Positions 17,766-24,552 of a stretch of DNA of 34,502 bases are shown in pieces. Made by a program: the position numbers and the translations under genes. The notes under the pieces were generated by a model, which was not told where the DNA came from, ran no database searches, and saw only the letters and a program-made list of their open reading frames with translations. Source of the DNA: Candidatus Nanopelagicales bacterium (GTDB lineage: Bacteria > Actinomycetota > Actinomycetes > Nanopelagicales > Nanopelagicaceae); contig JAURGA010000015.1 in assembly GCA_030834095.1 (NCBI GenBank), positions 1 to 34,502 on the forward strand. Reading direction: 5' to 3'. Position 1 is the first letter of the stretch; each line of letters begins with the position of its first letter.

Positions 17766-18373
17766 GGGCTTGGTGAATAGCCCTTCACCTTAATCTCGCC
17801 CTTTGCGTTTGCGCGCACCAATACGCCTTCTCCTGAGTCAAGAGAGACACCAGTAAGCGCCGAAATATTTACCAGATGACCAACAAAGACCAGCAAGCCT
17901 CTTTTATCTCGATGGCTAACAATTCTCTTCTTTATTTCGATAGTCTGTTTATTGTTGACCAAATCGGATTTCTGAAAAAGTGAATCAAGGTTTCTATTGA
18001 GCTTTACGGCTCCGATATCGAGCAATTCTGCGGTCTCTTTTGCACGACACCATCGACTTGATTCGATTCCTCTAATTTTCACATCTCGTCGCTCTAGCCA
18101 TTCACCAACATCACGTGCATCCTGGCGACCTTCATCAGATAGATTGCGCTGAGTTTTGCAATCGCCAACTTGAAAATTCTCAGGATCACCAATTCCTGGT
18201 GCAAGCGCATGGCGCATTAGCAATACATAACCTTTTGGATTTGTGCCTTGCAATTTATCCCAGATCAACAGATTTTTAGCGGTGGCAACTTGTGGAAATA
18301 TCGAAGCGAGAAGAGTTGTGACTACAAGAAGTGCGAAATACCTAAAGAATTTGCTCTCAAACAATTTACTCAT
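17762..18373 (-). CDS. Exported histidine phosphatase family protein
   Basis: A 203-residue phosphoglycerate-mutase-like phosphatase. The catalytic pair Arg54-His55 lies in LLMRHALAPG, a second arginine in SSRWCRAKETAELL (Arg110), and the second histidine in VFVGHLVNISAL (His166). Residues 10-32 (YFALLVVTTLLASIFPQVATA) form a signal peptide with an Ala-X-Ala-like end, so the enzyme probably works outside the cytoplasm. The start overlaps the RNase D stop (ATGA), making it the last gene of the DUF3000-rnd operon. The substrate is unknown. Confidence 0.87.
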   Translation of the reverse strand: MSKLFESKFFRYFALLVVTTLLASIFPQVATAKNLLIWDKLQGTNPKGYVLLMRHALAPGIGDPENFQVGDCKTQRNLSDEGRQDARDVGEWLERRDVKIRGIESSRWCRAKETAELLDIGAVKLNRNLDSLFQKSDLVNNKQTIEIKKRIVSHRDKRGLLVFVGHLVNISALTGVSLDSGEGVLVRANAKGEIKVKGYSPSP

Positions 18374-19623
18374 TCCTCAGCCTCTTCTGGAACCACCTCT
18401 ACGATAAGCGGCTCTATTTCACCCAATATCGCTGCTATCGGCGCAGCTACGAGTTCAATCTGCCAACTCCTCGCCCCGTATTCTGCCAATTCGGCAGATA
18501 CAAATTTCACCCAATCATCAATCTCGGTTGGTGGGGTTGGCCAACATGCCCTCCGTACCGCTTCTGGGGAGATTAGATTCTCGGCCGGCATGAAGTTTTC
18601 AGCGGCGCACTCAATAACTGCAGCTCTAGCGTGTGTAAGGCGCGAATAACCAAGAGGATTTCGTGATTGCCACATCTTTGGCGCTGGCAAACCTTCAGAT
18701 GGCATCCGCAATTTAGGAAGTTCGTCGCCAGCCAAGAGTTGGGCTTCTTCAAATAACGCAAACCACTCTTCAAATGGCATCGAAGTTAATCGTGTCCTGC
18801 GCAATAACGCTTTCTTGAAATCACCAAATCCCTTAGGCGGCTTTGTTGCAATCAAGAGCAGAGTTTCATCGTTAAATACTCGTCCCGGGGCTACATCGAT
18901 TTCTTTTGCGAATTCATTTCGTGCGGCCCAAAGCGCACGGATTATTGCAAGGGCTTTAAGGTCACGAATTTTATGGATTCCAGATGTTCGACGCCATGGA
19001 TCTTTTCGTGGTGGCGGGGGAGGCGATTTCAAGATCGCAGCAAAATCTTGCTTTGCCCACTCTAATTTTTTATTTGCAATCAATAGTTTTTCAATTTCAT
19101 CACGAAGTTCAATTAGAAGTTCAACGTCAAGTGCTGCGTAATTTAACCATTCAGGGCGCAGCGGACGGAGAGACCAATCTACGGCGCTGTGTTCTTTTGC
19201 AAGAGTTACATCGAGTAATTGCTCGGTAAGTGGGCCCAAACCTACGCGCTCGCAACCTGCAATCCGGCCAGCTAATTCGGTATCAAAAATTATTTTGGGA
19301 TCAATTCCAACTTCGCGAAGACAGGCAAGATCTTGGGTTGATGCATGAATAATCCACTCTTGATCTGAAAAGGCTGCACTCATCTCAGCCCAATATGGGC
19401 TTTCACCAACCGCGATTGGATCAATTAAATGTAGACCGCCGCCTCTACGTTTTATTTGGATTAGGTAAGCGCGGGCTGAGTACTTATAACCAGATGCACG
19501 TTCGGCATCAATTGCAATTGGTCCGCTACCTGACTTCAACTTCGAAAAAACTTCACCAAGATCTTCTGAAGTTTCAATTAGCGCTGGAACGCCACCAATT
19601 GGTGCAAGAAGTGGTTCTGCCAT
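18370..19623 (-). CDS. rnd: Ribonuclease D (DEDDy exonuclease with HRDC domain)
   Basis: A 3'-5' exoribonuclease for tRNA and structured-RNA maturation. The DEDDy metal ligands are visible: Asp39/Glu41 (IAIDAERASG), Asp98 (HASTQDLACLR), and Tyr162/Asp166 (NYAALDVELL). HRDC-like sequence follows (DLKALAIIRALWAARNEFAKEIDVAPGRVFNDETLLLIA), with a proline-rich linker just before it (PPPPPRKDPW). At 417 aa it is the usual size for actinobacterial members. The start shares one base with the DUF3000 stop (TAATG), and the stop overlaps the phosphatase start. Confidence 0.94.
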   Translation of the reverse strand: MAEPLLAPIGGVPALIETSEDLGEVFSKLKSGSGPIAIDAERASGYKYSARAYLIQIKRRGGGLHLIDPIAVGESPYWAEMSAAFSDQEWIIHASTQDLACLREVGIDPKIIFDTELAGRIAGCERVGLGPLTEQLLDVTLAKEHSAVDWSLRPLRPEWLNYAALDVELLIELRDEIEKLLIANKKLEWAKQDFAAILKSPPPPPRKDPWRRTSGIHKIRDLKALAIIRALWAARNEFAKEIDVAPGRVFNDETLLLIATKPPKGFGDFKKALLRRTRLTSMPFEEWFALFEEAQLLAGDELPKLRMPSEGLPAPKMWQSRNPLGYSRLTHARAAVIECAAENFMPAENLISPEAVRRACWPTPPTEIDDWVKFVSAELAEYGARSWQIELVAAPIAAILGEIEPLIVEVVPEEAEE

Positions 19624-20162
19624 TATCTACTGCGACTTAGCTGGGTGACACCATCTGGAATCGGTGCGAGCCCCGCTGAAATTTCTAAAAGTTCGACCCA
19701 AGCTTTTATATGGCTAGCAATATTACCGCCAGAGGTAGGCGTCCAAGAAGCTCTGACTTCTAATTCGCTATCTTCTTCCAAATTCTCTAGCGTTCCAAAT
19801 GAAGCGCTAGCAACTTTAGTTACGGTTCCGCTTGGCGCTGTGAAATCACAACCATTTGCTTTGAGTGATTCCATTAACCAGGTCCATCCAATGTTGCATA
19901 GCATTGGGTCAGCTGCCATTTCATTATCTATTGCTGCTCTTACAAAAGTTACACATCTAAAGTTGCCAGACCAGCCCTCTTGACCATCTGGATCATGCAG
20001 AAGAACAAATCTTCCAGTTGCGGCATCTTCTAAAACATCAGCAGTCATTGCAAATGCGAATGGTGCAAGTTTTTGTGGAGCAGGAACCTCTTCTAGGAGG
20101 ATTTCCACCCGAGGCTTGATAGCGCGAATTTGAGCAATAATTTCATCAAAATACTCGGCCAT
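19623..20162 (-). CDS. DUF3000 family protein
   Basis: A 179-residue actinobacterial protein of unknown function. Recognisable parts are ILLEEVPAPQKLAPFAFAMTADV, GRFVLLHDPDGQEGWSGNFRCVTFVRA and MLCNIGWTWLMESL. The open frame runs 27 codons further upstream to 20243. I place the start at ATG 20162 because a -10 box TACCAT ends six bases ahead of it and the longer version lacks family-like sequence. It is first in a tightly overlapped operon with RNase D and the phosphatase. DUF3000 next to RNase D is conserved in actinobacteria. Confidence 0.88.
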   Translation of the reverse strand: MAEYFDEIIAQIRAIKPRVEILLEEVPAPQKLAPFAFAMTADVLEDAATGRFVLLHDPDGQEGWSGNFRCVTFVRAAIDNEMAADPMLCNIGWTWLMESLKANGCDFTAPSGTVTKVASASFGTLENLEEDSELEVRASWTPTSGGNIASHIKAWVELLEISAGLAPIPDGVTQLSRSR

Positions 20163-20174
20163 GTGAAAATGGTA
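20163..20174 (-). promoter_or_regulatory. Leaderless -10 promoter of DUF3000-rnd operon
   Basis: On the minus strand TACCAT (plus coordinates 20169-20174) is followed by six bases and then ATG 20162. It settles the DUF3000 start. Confidence 0.7.
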
Positions 20175-20230
20175 AGGCGTTGCCACAGCTATCAGGTGAA
20201 GGCGCGAGCAATAAATGGGGTGGCATGTAT

Positions 20231-20242
20231 TAACCTCCTCCA
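20231..20242 (+). promoter_or_regulatory. Leaderless -10 promoter of the DMT transporter
   Basis: TAACCT (20231-20236) is followed by six bases and then ATG 20243. Confidence 0.65.
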
Positions 20243-21082
20243 ATGGCTTCGATACTCGCGCTATTTTCTAGCATTCTCTGGGGGACTGCAGATTATCTAG
20301 CCGGAAATATGACTAAGCGGTTTAAAGCCATTGCGGTAACAGGTGTATCTCAAGCATTTGGTTTGGTTACTGGAATTGTTTTAGTTGTTGCAACCGGCTC
20401 TTATATTGTGCCAAATTTAAGTTGGGATGGCTATTTTCTTCCGGCAGTTGGTGCGGGTATCGCCGGATTTTTCGGATTGGTCTCTTTTTATTCAGGGCTA
20501 GCAACTGGACGTATGGGTGTTGTTTCACCAATTAGCACGCTGAGCGCTGTGATTCCATTATCTTTTGCATTTATTTCAGGTGAGCGCCCAACTGCAATTC
20601 AAATTTTAGGAATGAGCATCGCGCTGCTGGGTGCTTTTTGCGCTTCCGGACCGGACATTGTTAGTGGCCTACCAATCAAGCCACTTCTCTTTGGACTTGG
20701 TGCAGCAGTTGGCTTTGGAATTGCCTTAACACTTATGGCGCAAGGATCAAAAACAAGTTCGCTAATGACTATGACGTCGATGCGAGTCATTTCAGTTTCA
20801 ATATGCGTTCTAATTGCACTTCGTTTTCGAACCGTAGGTGGTTTTAGGTTATCCGACCTCTGGTTGTTGGTCGTAATTGGAATGACAGACTTTGCTGCAA
20901 ACTTGCTTCTTGGTGTTGCAACCACCAAAGGATTAGTTTCTGTCGCAATGGTTTTTGGTGCGTTATTCCCAATCGTTACATCGCTTCTGGCATTTAAGTT
21001 CTTAAAGGAACGACTTCATAAAGTTCAATATCTAGGAATCTTATTTGCGGTTTCAGGGGTTTCTTTAATCTCGATTGGTTAA
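20243..21082 (+). CDS. DMT-superfamily (EamA) transporter
   Basis: A 279-residue membrane protein with about ten hydrophobic segments in two EamA halves. The first half opens ILALFSSILWGTADYLAGNM and continues through GVVSPISTLSAVIPLSFAFISGERPTAIQILGMSIALLGAF. The second half ends in GLVSVAMVFGALFPIVTSLLAFKFLKERLHKVQYLGILFAVSGV. This is a drug/metabolite-type exporter or permease. The substrate cannot be inferred. It is a single gene, divergent from DUF3000, and shares the palindromic stop TTAA (21079-21082) with the convergent reductase gene. Confidence 0.88.
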   Translation: MASILALFSSILWGTADYLAGNMTKRFKAIAVTGVSQAFGLVTGIVLVVATGSYIVPNLSWDGYFLPAVGAGIAGFFGLVSFYSGLATGRMGVVSPISTLSAVIPLSFAFISGERPTAIQILGMSIALLGAFCASGPDIVSGLPIKPLLFGLGAAVGFGIALTLMAQGSKTSSLMTMTSMRVISVSICVLIALRFRTVGGFRLSDLWLLVVIGMTDFAANLLLGVATTKGLVSVAMVFGALFPIVTSLLAFKFLKERLHKVQYLGILFAVSGVSLISIG

Positions 21083-21579
21083 TTGCGAGTCAGTTTTAGG
21101 AAAGTTTCACCATGAATTTTCTCACTTGATTCAACGGTGAAATCTCGAGTAATCGCACTTAGGTCGTAGACATTTTCGCCTCCAGATTTATTGCTTAGCG
21201 TCAGAAAAAGCTCATCAATTTGATTGGCAATTAACAGTTCCTGAATCAAATTAATTCCACCTTCGACCAAAATATTTCCGTCAAATTCATCGCTTGCCTT
21301 TTTGATTGCACTTATTGGATCGAGCTCCCAAATTTGTGCTTTCGGATTTCCTCTAATGCTGTCAGGGATATCTCCAGTTCGAGTAATAACTACAAGGGGG
21401 ACTGGTGTGGTTGCGTAGGGCTCAGTTCTTGCGGTGTTGCCCCCGATAAGGATTGCCGAAGCCAGGGCTCGAAGTTCGTGAAATCGCTTTCGATCTGTGA
21501 CTGAACTCAACGCCTTTGAGCTGCCATCTAGGGTAGTGCTGCCATCGCTCCCCAACACCAAGTTAGCCAGAACTCTCAT
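21079..21579 (-). CDS. RibD C-terminal-like (pyrimidine/dihydrofolate) reductase domain protein
   Basis: A 166-residue NADPH-dependent reductase domain of the RibD_C fold: MRVLANLVLGSDGSTTLDGSS, FHELRALASAILIGGNTARTEPY and NILVEGGINLIQELLIANQIDELFLTLSNKSGG. RibD_C enzymes reduce the riboflavin pyrimidine intermediate. Stand-alone actinobacterial copies may have other substrates, and no other rib gene is nearby. A TTG at 21585 is in frame, but ATG 21579 fits the promoter spacing and the family N-terminus. At under 170 aa it is shorter than the approximately 220-aa domain of full RibD. Confidence 0.82.
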   Translation of the reverse strand: MRVLANLVLGSDGSTTLDGSSKALSSVTDRKRFHELRALASAILIGGNTARTEPYATTPVPLVVITRTGDIPDSIRGNPKAQIWELDPISAIKKASDEFDGNILVEGGINLIQELLIANQIDELFLTLSNKSGGENVYDLSAITRDFTVESSEKIHGETFLKLTRN

Positions 21580-21591
21580 GGACAAACCGTA
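21580..21591 (-). promoter_or_regulatory. Leaderless -10 promoter of the RibD-like gene
   Basis: On the minus strand TACGGT (plus coordinates 21586-21591) is followed by six bases and then ATG 21579. Confidence 0.65.
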
Positions 21592-21608
21592 GTGTCAGTG
21601 GGGCCATT

Positions 21609-21620
21609 TATCATTTTTAC
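21609..21620 (+). promoter_or_regulatory. Leaderless -10 promoter of the small Cys-pair protein
   Basis: TATCAT (21609-21614) is followed by six bases and then ATG 21621. Confidence 0.65.
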
Positions 21621-21812
21621 ATGATGATCGATTGCCAAACTTGCACCATGCGCGATATCTCATGTGGAGATTGCGTTGTATCAGTTCTACTAAATATCAC
21701 CGCAGCACCTGCGAGTGAAATCTCAAATAGCCAAATCAGCGCGCTCTCAGTCCTCTCAGATAAAGGTTTAATCCCTCCATTACGCTTTGAAAAGGCTGTG
21801 AATCAGGCGTAG
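21621..21812 (+). CDS. Small protein with two CxxC pairs (actinobacterial, uncharacterised)
   Basis: A 63-residue protein with Cys5-x2-Cys8 and Cys15-x2-Cys18 (DCQTCTMRDISCGDCVVSVLL), then a helix-forming C-terminus (ISALSVLSDKGLIPPLRFEKAV). Four closely spaced cysteines suggest a zinc site. I recognise the pattern as a widespread short actinobacterial protein without an assigned role. The ATG at 21621 is supported by promoter spacing; a second ATG follows immediately. It lies 48 bases before the NlpC/P60 gene, which has its own promoter. Confidence 0.78.
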   Translation: MMIDCQTCTMRDISCGDCVVSVLLNITAAPASEISNSQISALSVLSDKGLIPPLRFEKAVNQA

Positions 21813-21824
21813 TTTCACGGATAT

Positions 21825-21860
21825 TTGAACTCAAACCTTGCAATTGGTTACCCTTCTCAA
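21825..21860 (+). promoter_or_regulatory. Leaderless promoter with -35 of the NlpC/P60 gene
   Basis: TTGAAC (21825-21830), an 18-base spacer and TACCCT (21849-21854) are followed by six bases and then GTG 21861. The TTG of the -35 box is itself an in-frame potential start, which is rejected. Confidence 0.7.
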
Positions 21861-22880
21861 GTGAAATTAACGAGATTAGCGGCGCAGCTTCTTTCTGCAG
21901 CGCTGGCTATCTCGCTTCTTCCACTATCAAGCGCTAACGCCGCACCCTCACTTAACGATGTCCGAACGCAGATACGAGTTCTCCAAGAGGAGGCATCAGC
22001 GGCCGGCGAAGCAGCCCAGCAGGCAAAGGTTGAATATGCCGCCCTGAACCGCAAACTCGAGTCAGTTCAGCGCCAAGCGGCCTCGGATGCCGCTGTGGTT
22101 GCAAAATTTAAAGATTCATTAGGCGCAATTGCCAATGAGCAATATAAGAATGGGGCGCTAAGTAGCAGCCTTGAGTTGCTCTTCTCCTCAGATCCAAGCC
22201 TCTTCTTATCTGCAGCAGGATCTCTAGAGTCTGTTACTAGAAAACAATCCCTGCAATTAAAGCAATATAGTGTTGCGAGACAGCGCCTCACTGCGACCTC
22301 ATTGACTGTGAATGACAAATTGGCTTTAGCCAAGCGGGCCCAGGAGCGATTCTTGGCTCAGGAGAAAGAGGTTAAAAATAAGTTAGCTGCGGCAGAGAAA
22401 CTCTTTAATTCACTTTCAAAAGCCGAGCGCAAACGACTAGCACGATTAAACAGTAAGGCCGAGAGTGCGGACAAGAAAAAATCTCTTGCAACAGCAGCAA
22501 AATCAAACCTGGGTTCAGGTCGGGGTTCTCTAGCCTTGCGATTCTCAATCAAACAGATAGGTGATCGCTATGTTTATGGTGCCGCTGGTCTGACTTACTG
22601 GGATTGCAGTGGCTTAACTAAACGAGCATTTGCAACCGCAGGAGTGTCACTTCCACATTCAGCGGCAGCTCAGATTCGATATGGAAAGCGAGTATCGCTT
22701 AATCAGTTGAAGCCTGGAGATCTGGTTTTCTTCGGCAAGAATCGCTACATCTCGCACGTTGGAATTTACATAAGAAAAGGCATGATGGTGAATGCGACTA
22801 GACCTGGATCCACTGTGAAAATTTCTAAATTCACACCTAGCTTTGGATCGCTCAGTTTCTACGGTGCCACTCGAATCTAG
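21861..22880 (+). CDS. Secreted NlpC/P60 peptidoglycan endopeptidase with coiled-coil stalk
   Basis: A 339-residue cell-wall hydrolase, like mycobacterial RipC (Rv2190c). A signal peptide (MKLTRLAAQLLSAALAISLLPLSSANA) is followed by a long helical Ala/Gln/Glu/Lys-rich stalk (about 30-205). The C-terminal NlpC/P60 domain has catalytic Cys249 (YWDCSGLTKRAF) and His299 (ISHVGIYI), with Asn311 (VNATRPG) in the third catalytic position. The start is GTG 21861, chosen because it gives a clean signal peptide and fits the TANNNT-N6 spacing. It overlaps pimB, and the pairing is conserved in actinobacteria. Confidence 0.93.
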   Translation: MKLTRLAAQLLSAALAISLLPLSSANAAPSLNDVRTQIRVLQEEASAAGEAAQQAKVEYAALNRKLESVQRQAASDAAVVAKFKDSLGAIANEQYKNGALSSSLELLFSSDPSLFLSAAGSLESVTRKQSLQLKQYSVARQRLTATSLTVNDKLALAKRAQERFLAQEKEVKNKLAAAEKLFNSLSKAERKRLARLNSKAESADKKKSLATAAKSNLGSGRGSLALRFSIKQIGDRYVYGAAGLTYWDCSGLTKRAFATAGVSLPHSAAAQIRYGKRVSLNQLKPGDLVFFGKNRYISHVGIYIRKGMMVNATRPGSTVKISKFTPSFGSLSFYGATRI

Positions 22881-24015
22881 CCGCCGAAAGATTCTTCTCG
22901 TCACAAATGACCTGGGGCCTCGATCTGGCGGAATTGAAACTTTCATTCATGGCTTATTGGAAAAATTAGATGGATCGCAAATCGTAATTCTTACCTCCGC
23001 CCAAGAGGGTGGTTTGGATTTTGATAAAGAGCTCAATCGTAAGTTCGGGCTAGTTGTTTATCGAGATCGATCAAAGGTTTTGCTTCCTACTCCCAGAGTT
23101 CTCCGCAGAACTAAAGAATTAATGCGCGCCCACGAAGCAACGACTATTTGGTTTGGGGCAGCAGCACCTCTCGCACTGATGGCGTCCAATCTACGTCGCG
23201 CCGGAGCGAAACGAATTATTGCCTTGACTCATGGCCACGAAGTTTGGTGGGCGAAATTACCGCTTTTCAATTTAGCAATGCGCCGGATAGGTAACTCATC
23301 TGATGTGCTTACCTATCTTGGACCGTATACAAAATCTGCCATTGCTAAATCCGTGGGCAAAAAAGTTTCGCTAGTCCAAATTGCTCCAGGAATTTCAACA
23401 GAACTCTTTCAACCTGGCGGCAAACCTGCAGACTTGATCGAGAAATATGAAATCGGAAATCGTCCAACCTTGTTATGTGTTGGCAGATTGGTCCACCGAA
23501 AAGGACAGGACCGACTGATTGAAGCGATGAGGAAGATCAAAATTGAGATTCCTGATGCGCTACTTTTATTTGTGGGAAGCGGACCTAGAGAAGCCCATCT
23601 AAGGAAGCTCATTCGAAAGTTTGGTTTAGAGAACGATGTGAAGTTACTTGGTCGCATTACATATGACCAACTACCAAAACATTTTTTACTTGGAGATGTT
23701 TTTGTCGCGCCATCAAGATCACGGCTAGGTGGGCTGGAGGTAGAGGGTTTAGGGATTGTTTATCTAGAAGCGAGTTCATCTGGACTTCCAGTAATCGCCG
23801 GAAACTCTGGTGGCGCACCTGACGCAGTGCTAAATAATAAGACTGGAATTGTCGTAGACGGTAATGATATTGATGAGATTTCAAAGGCCTGTATTTTGCT
23901 GCTGAATAACCCAGATCTCGCCGAAGAATTTGGAAGTGCCGGTCGAATCTGGGCAGTTGAAAATTGGAATTGGAATTTCTGGGGGAGCAAATTCAAGGAA
24001 GTTTTAGAAGTTTAG
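22864..24015 (+). CDS. pimB: GT4 glycosyltransferase, PimB'-like phosphatidylinositol-monomannoside mannosyltransferase
   Basis: A 383-residue GT-B enzyme probably adding the second mannose to phosphatidylinositol monomannoside from GDP-mannose. The N-terminus KILLVTNDLGPRSGGIETFI is the GT4 acceptor domain. The donor domain shows CVGRLVHRKGQDRLIEA and GGLEVEGLGIVYLEASSSGLPVIAGNSGGAPDAV, closely resembling PimB' (Rv2188c). The start is uncertain: GTG 22864 (17-base overlap with the hydrolase) is preferred over TTG 22843. Neither has an evident ribosome-binding site, so coupling to the upstream gene is likely. NlpC-pimB-fadD-SRPBCC order matches mycobacteria. Confidence 0.85.
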   Translation: MPLESSRRKILLVTNDLGPRSGGIETFIHGLLEKLDGSQIVILTSAQEGGLDFDKELNRKFGLVVYRDRSKVLLPTPRVLRRTKELMRAHEATTIWFGAAAPLALMASNLRRAGAKRIIALTHGHEVWWAKLPLFNLAMRRIGNSSDVLTYLGPYTKSAIAKSVGKKVSLVQIAPGISTELFQPGGKPADLIEKYEIGNRPTLLCVGRLVHRKGQDRLIEAMRKIKIEIPDALLLFVGSGPREAHLRKLIRKFGLENDVKLLGRITYDQLPKHFLLGDVFVAPSRSRLGGLEVEGLGIVYLEASSSGLPVIAGNSGGAPDAVLNNKTGIVVDGNDIDEISKACILLLNNPDLAEEFGSAGRIWAVENWNWNFWGSKFKEVLEV

Positions 24016-24552
24016 AATTTTGTTCTCAACGCCGATGGCAATTGCTTGCGAGCGGTTTCGAACTTCGAATTTTCGATAAATTGTTGCCAGGTGACTCTTG
24101 ATCGTAGCTTCAGTTAGAAATAGCTCTGAGGCCATAGCCTTTGCGGTTAAGCCCCGCGGTAAGAGCAGCAGAACTTCTTTCTCGCGTTTCGTGAGCGGGG
24201 TAAGCGCCGGCCGCTTCTCCTTGCTCAGCTCCAGAAAATACTTCGGGAAGCCGAGTAGTTCCTTTAACTGAACGAGAATCACTTCGGCAGAGTTGTCGGC
24301 GTCGAGCTGTTGGTTGATTTCAGATATTTCTCGGCGAATTTCGATTGAGAAAATAGTTTTAGAAGTCTCATCAGCAGCAGGAATTTCAGCGCTAAGCAGG
24401 TCGGAGAGGGTAGAAACCCTCGACCTTAACTCTCGTAAGAAGGCCCGATGCTCCGTGCCGCACTCGTTCCGTCCGGCTAGGACATCTAAACCATTGCCAA
24501 TATTGCTTAACTCTTCACTTATCTCGTCGTGTAGGCCACGAGCTGTTTTCAC
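24004..24552 (-). CDS. LuxR/NarL-type HTH protein with a histidine-kinase-DHp-like N-terminus
   Basis: A 182-residue predicted transcription factor. The C-terminus (about 115-182) is a NarL/LuxR helix-turn-helix: LTKREKEVLLLLPRGLTAKAMASELFLTEATIKSHLATIYRKF. The N-terminus has no receiver phosphorylation pattern. Instead it reads ARGLHDEISEELSNIGNGLDVLAG, which resembles the HisKA_3 phospho-acceptor helix of NarX-type kinases (His8-Asp9), followed by further helices. No ATPase domain is present. The GTG at 24552 overlaps the fadD stop (GTGA), so the two are translated together. The 3' end overlaps pimB by 12 bases. Confidence 0.8.
   Translation of the reverse strand: MKTARGLHDEISEELSNIGNGLDVLAGRNECGTEHRAFLRELRSRVSTLSDLLSAEIPAADETSKTIFSIEIRREISEINQQLDADNSAEVILVQLKELLGFPKYFLELSKEKRPALTPLTKREKEVLLLLPRGLTAKAMASELFLTEATIKSHLATIYRKFEVRNRSQAIAIGVENKILNF

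Noticed and set aside
18815-19229. Plus-strand open frames inside the RNase D gene
   Set aside because: They are antisense to a complete DEDDy exonuclease. Their apparent length is explained by the opposite strand's codon bias.
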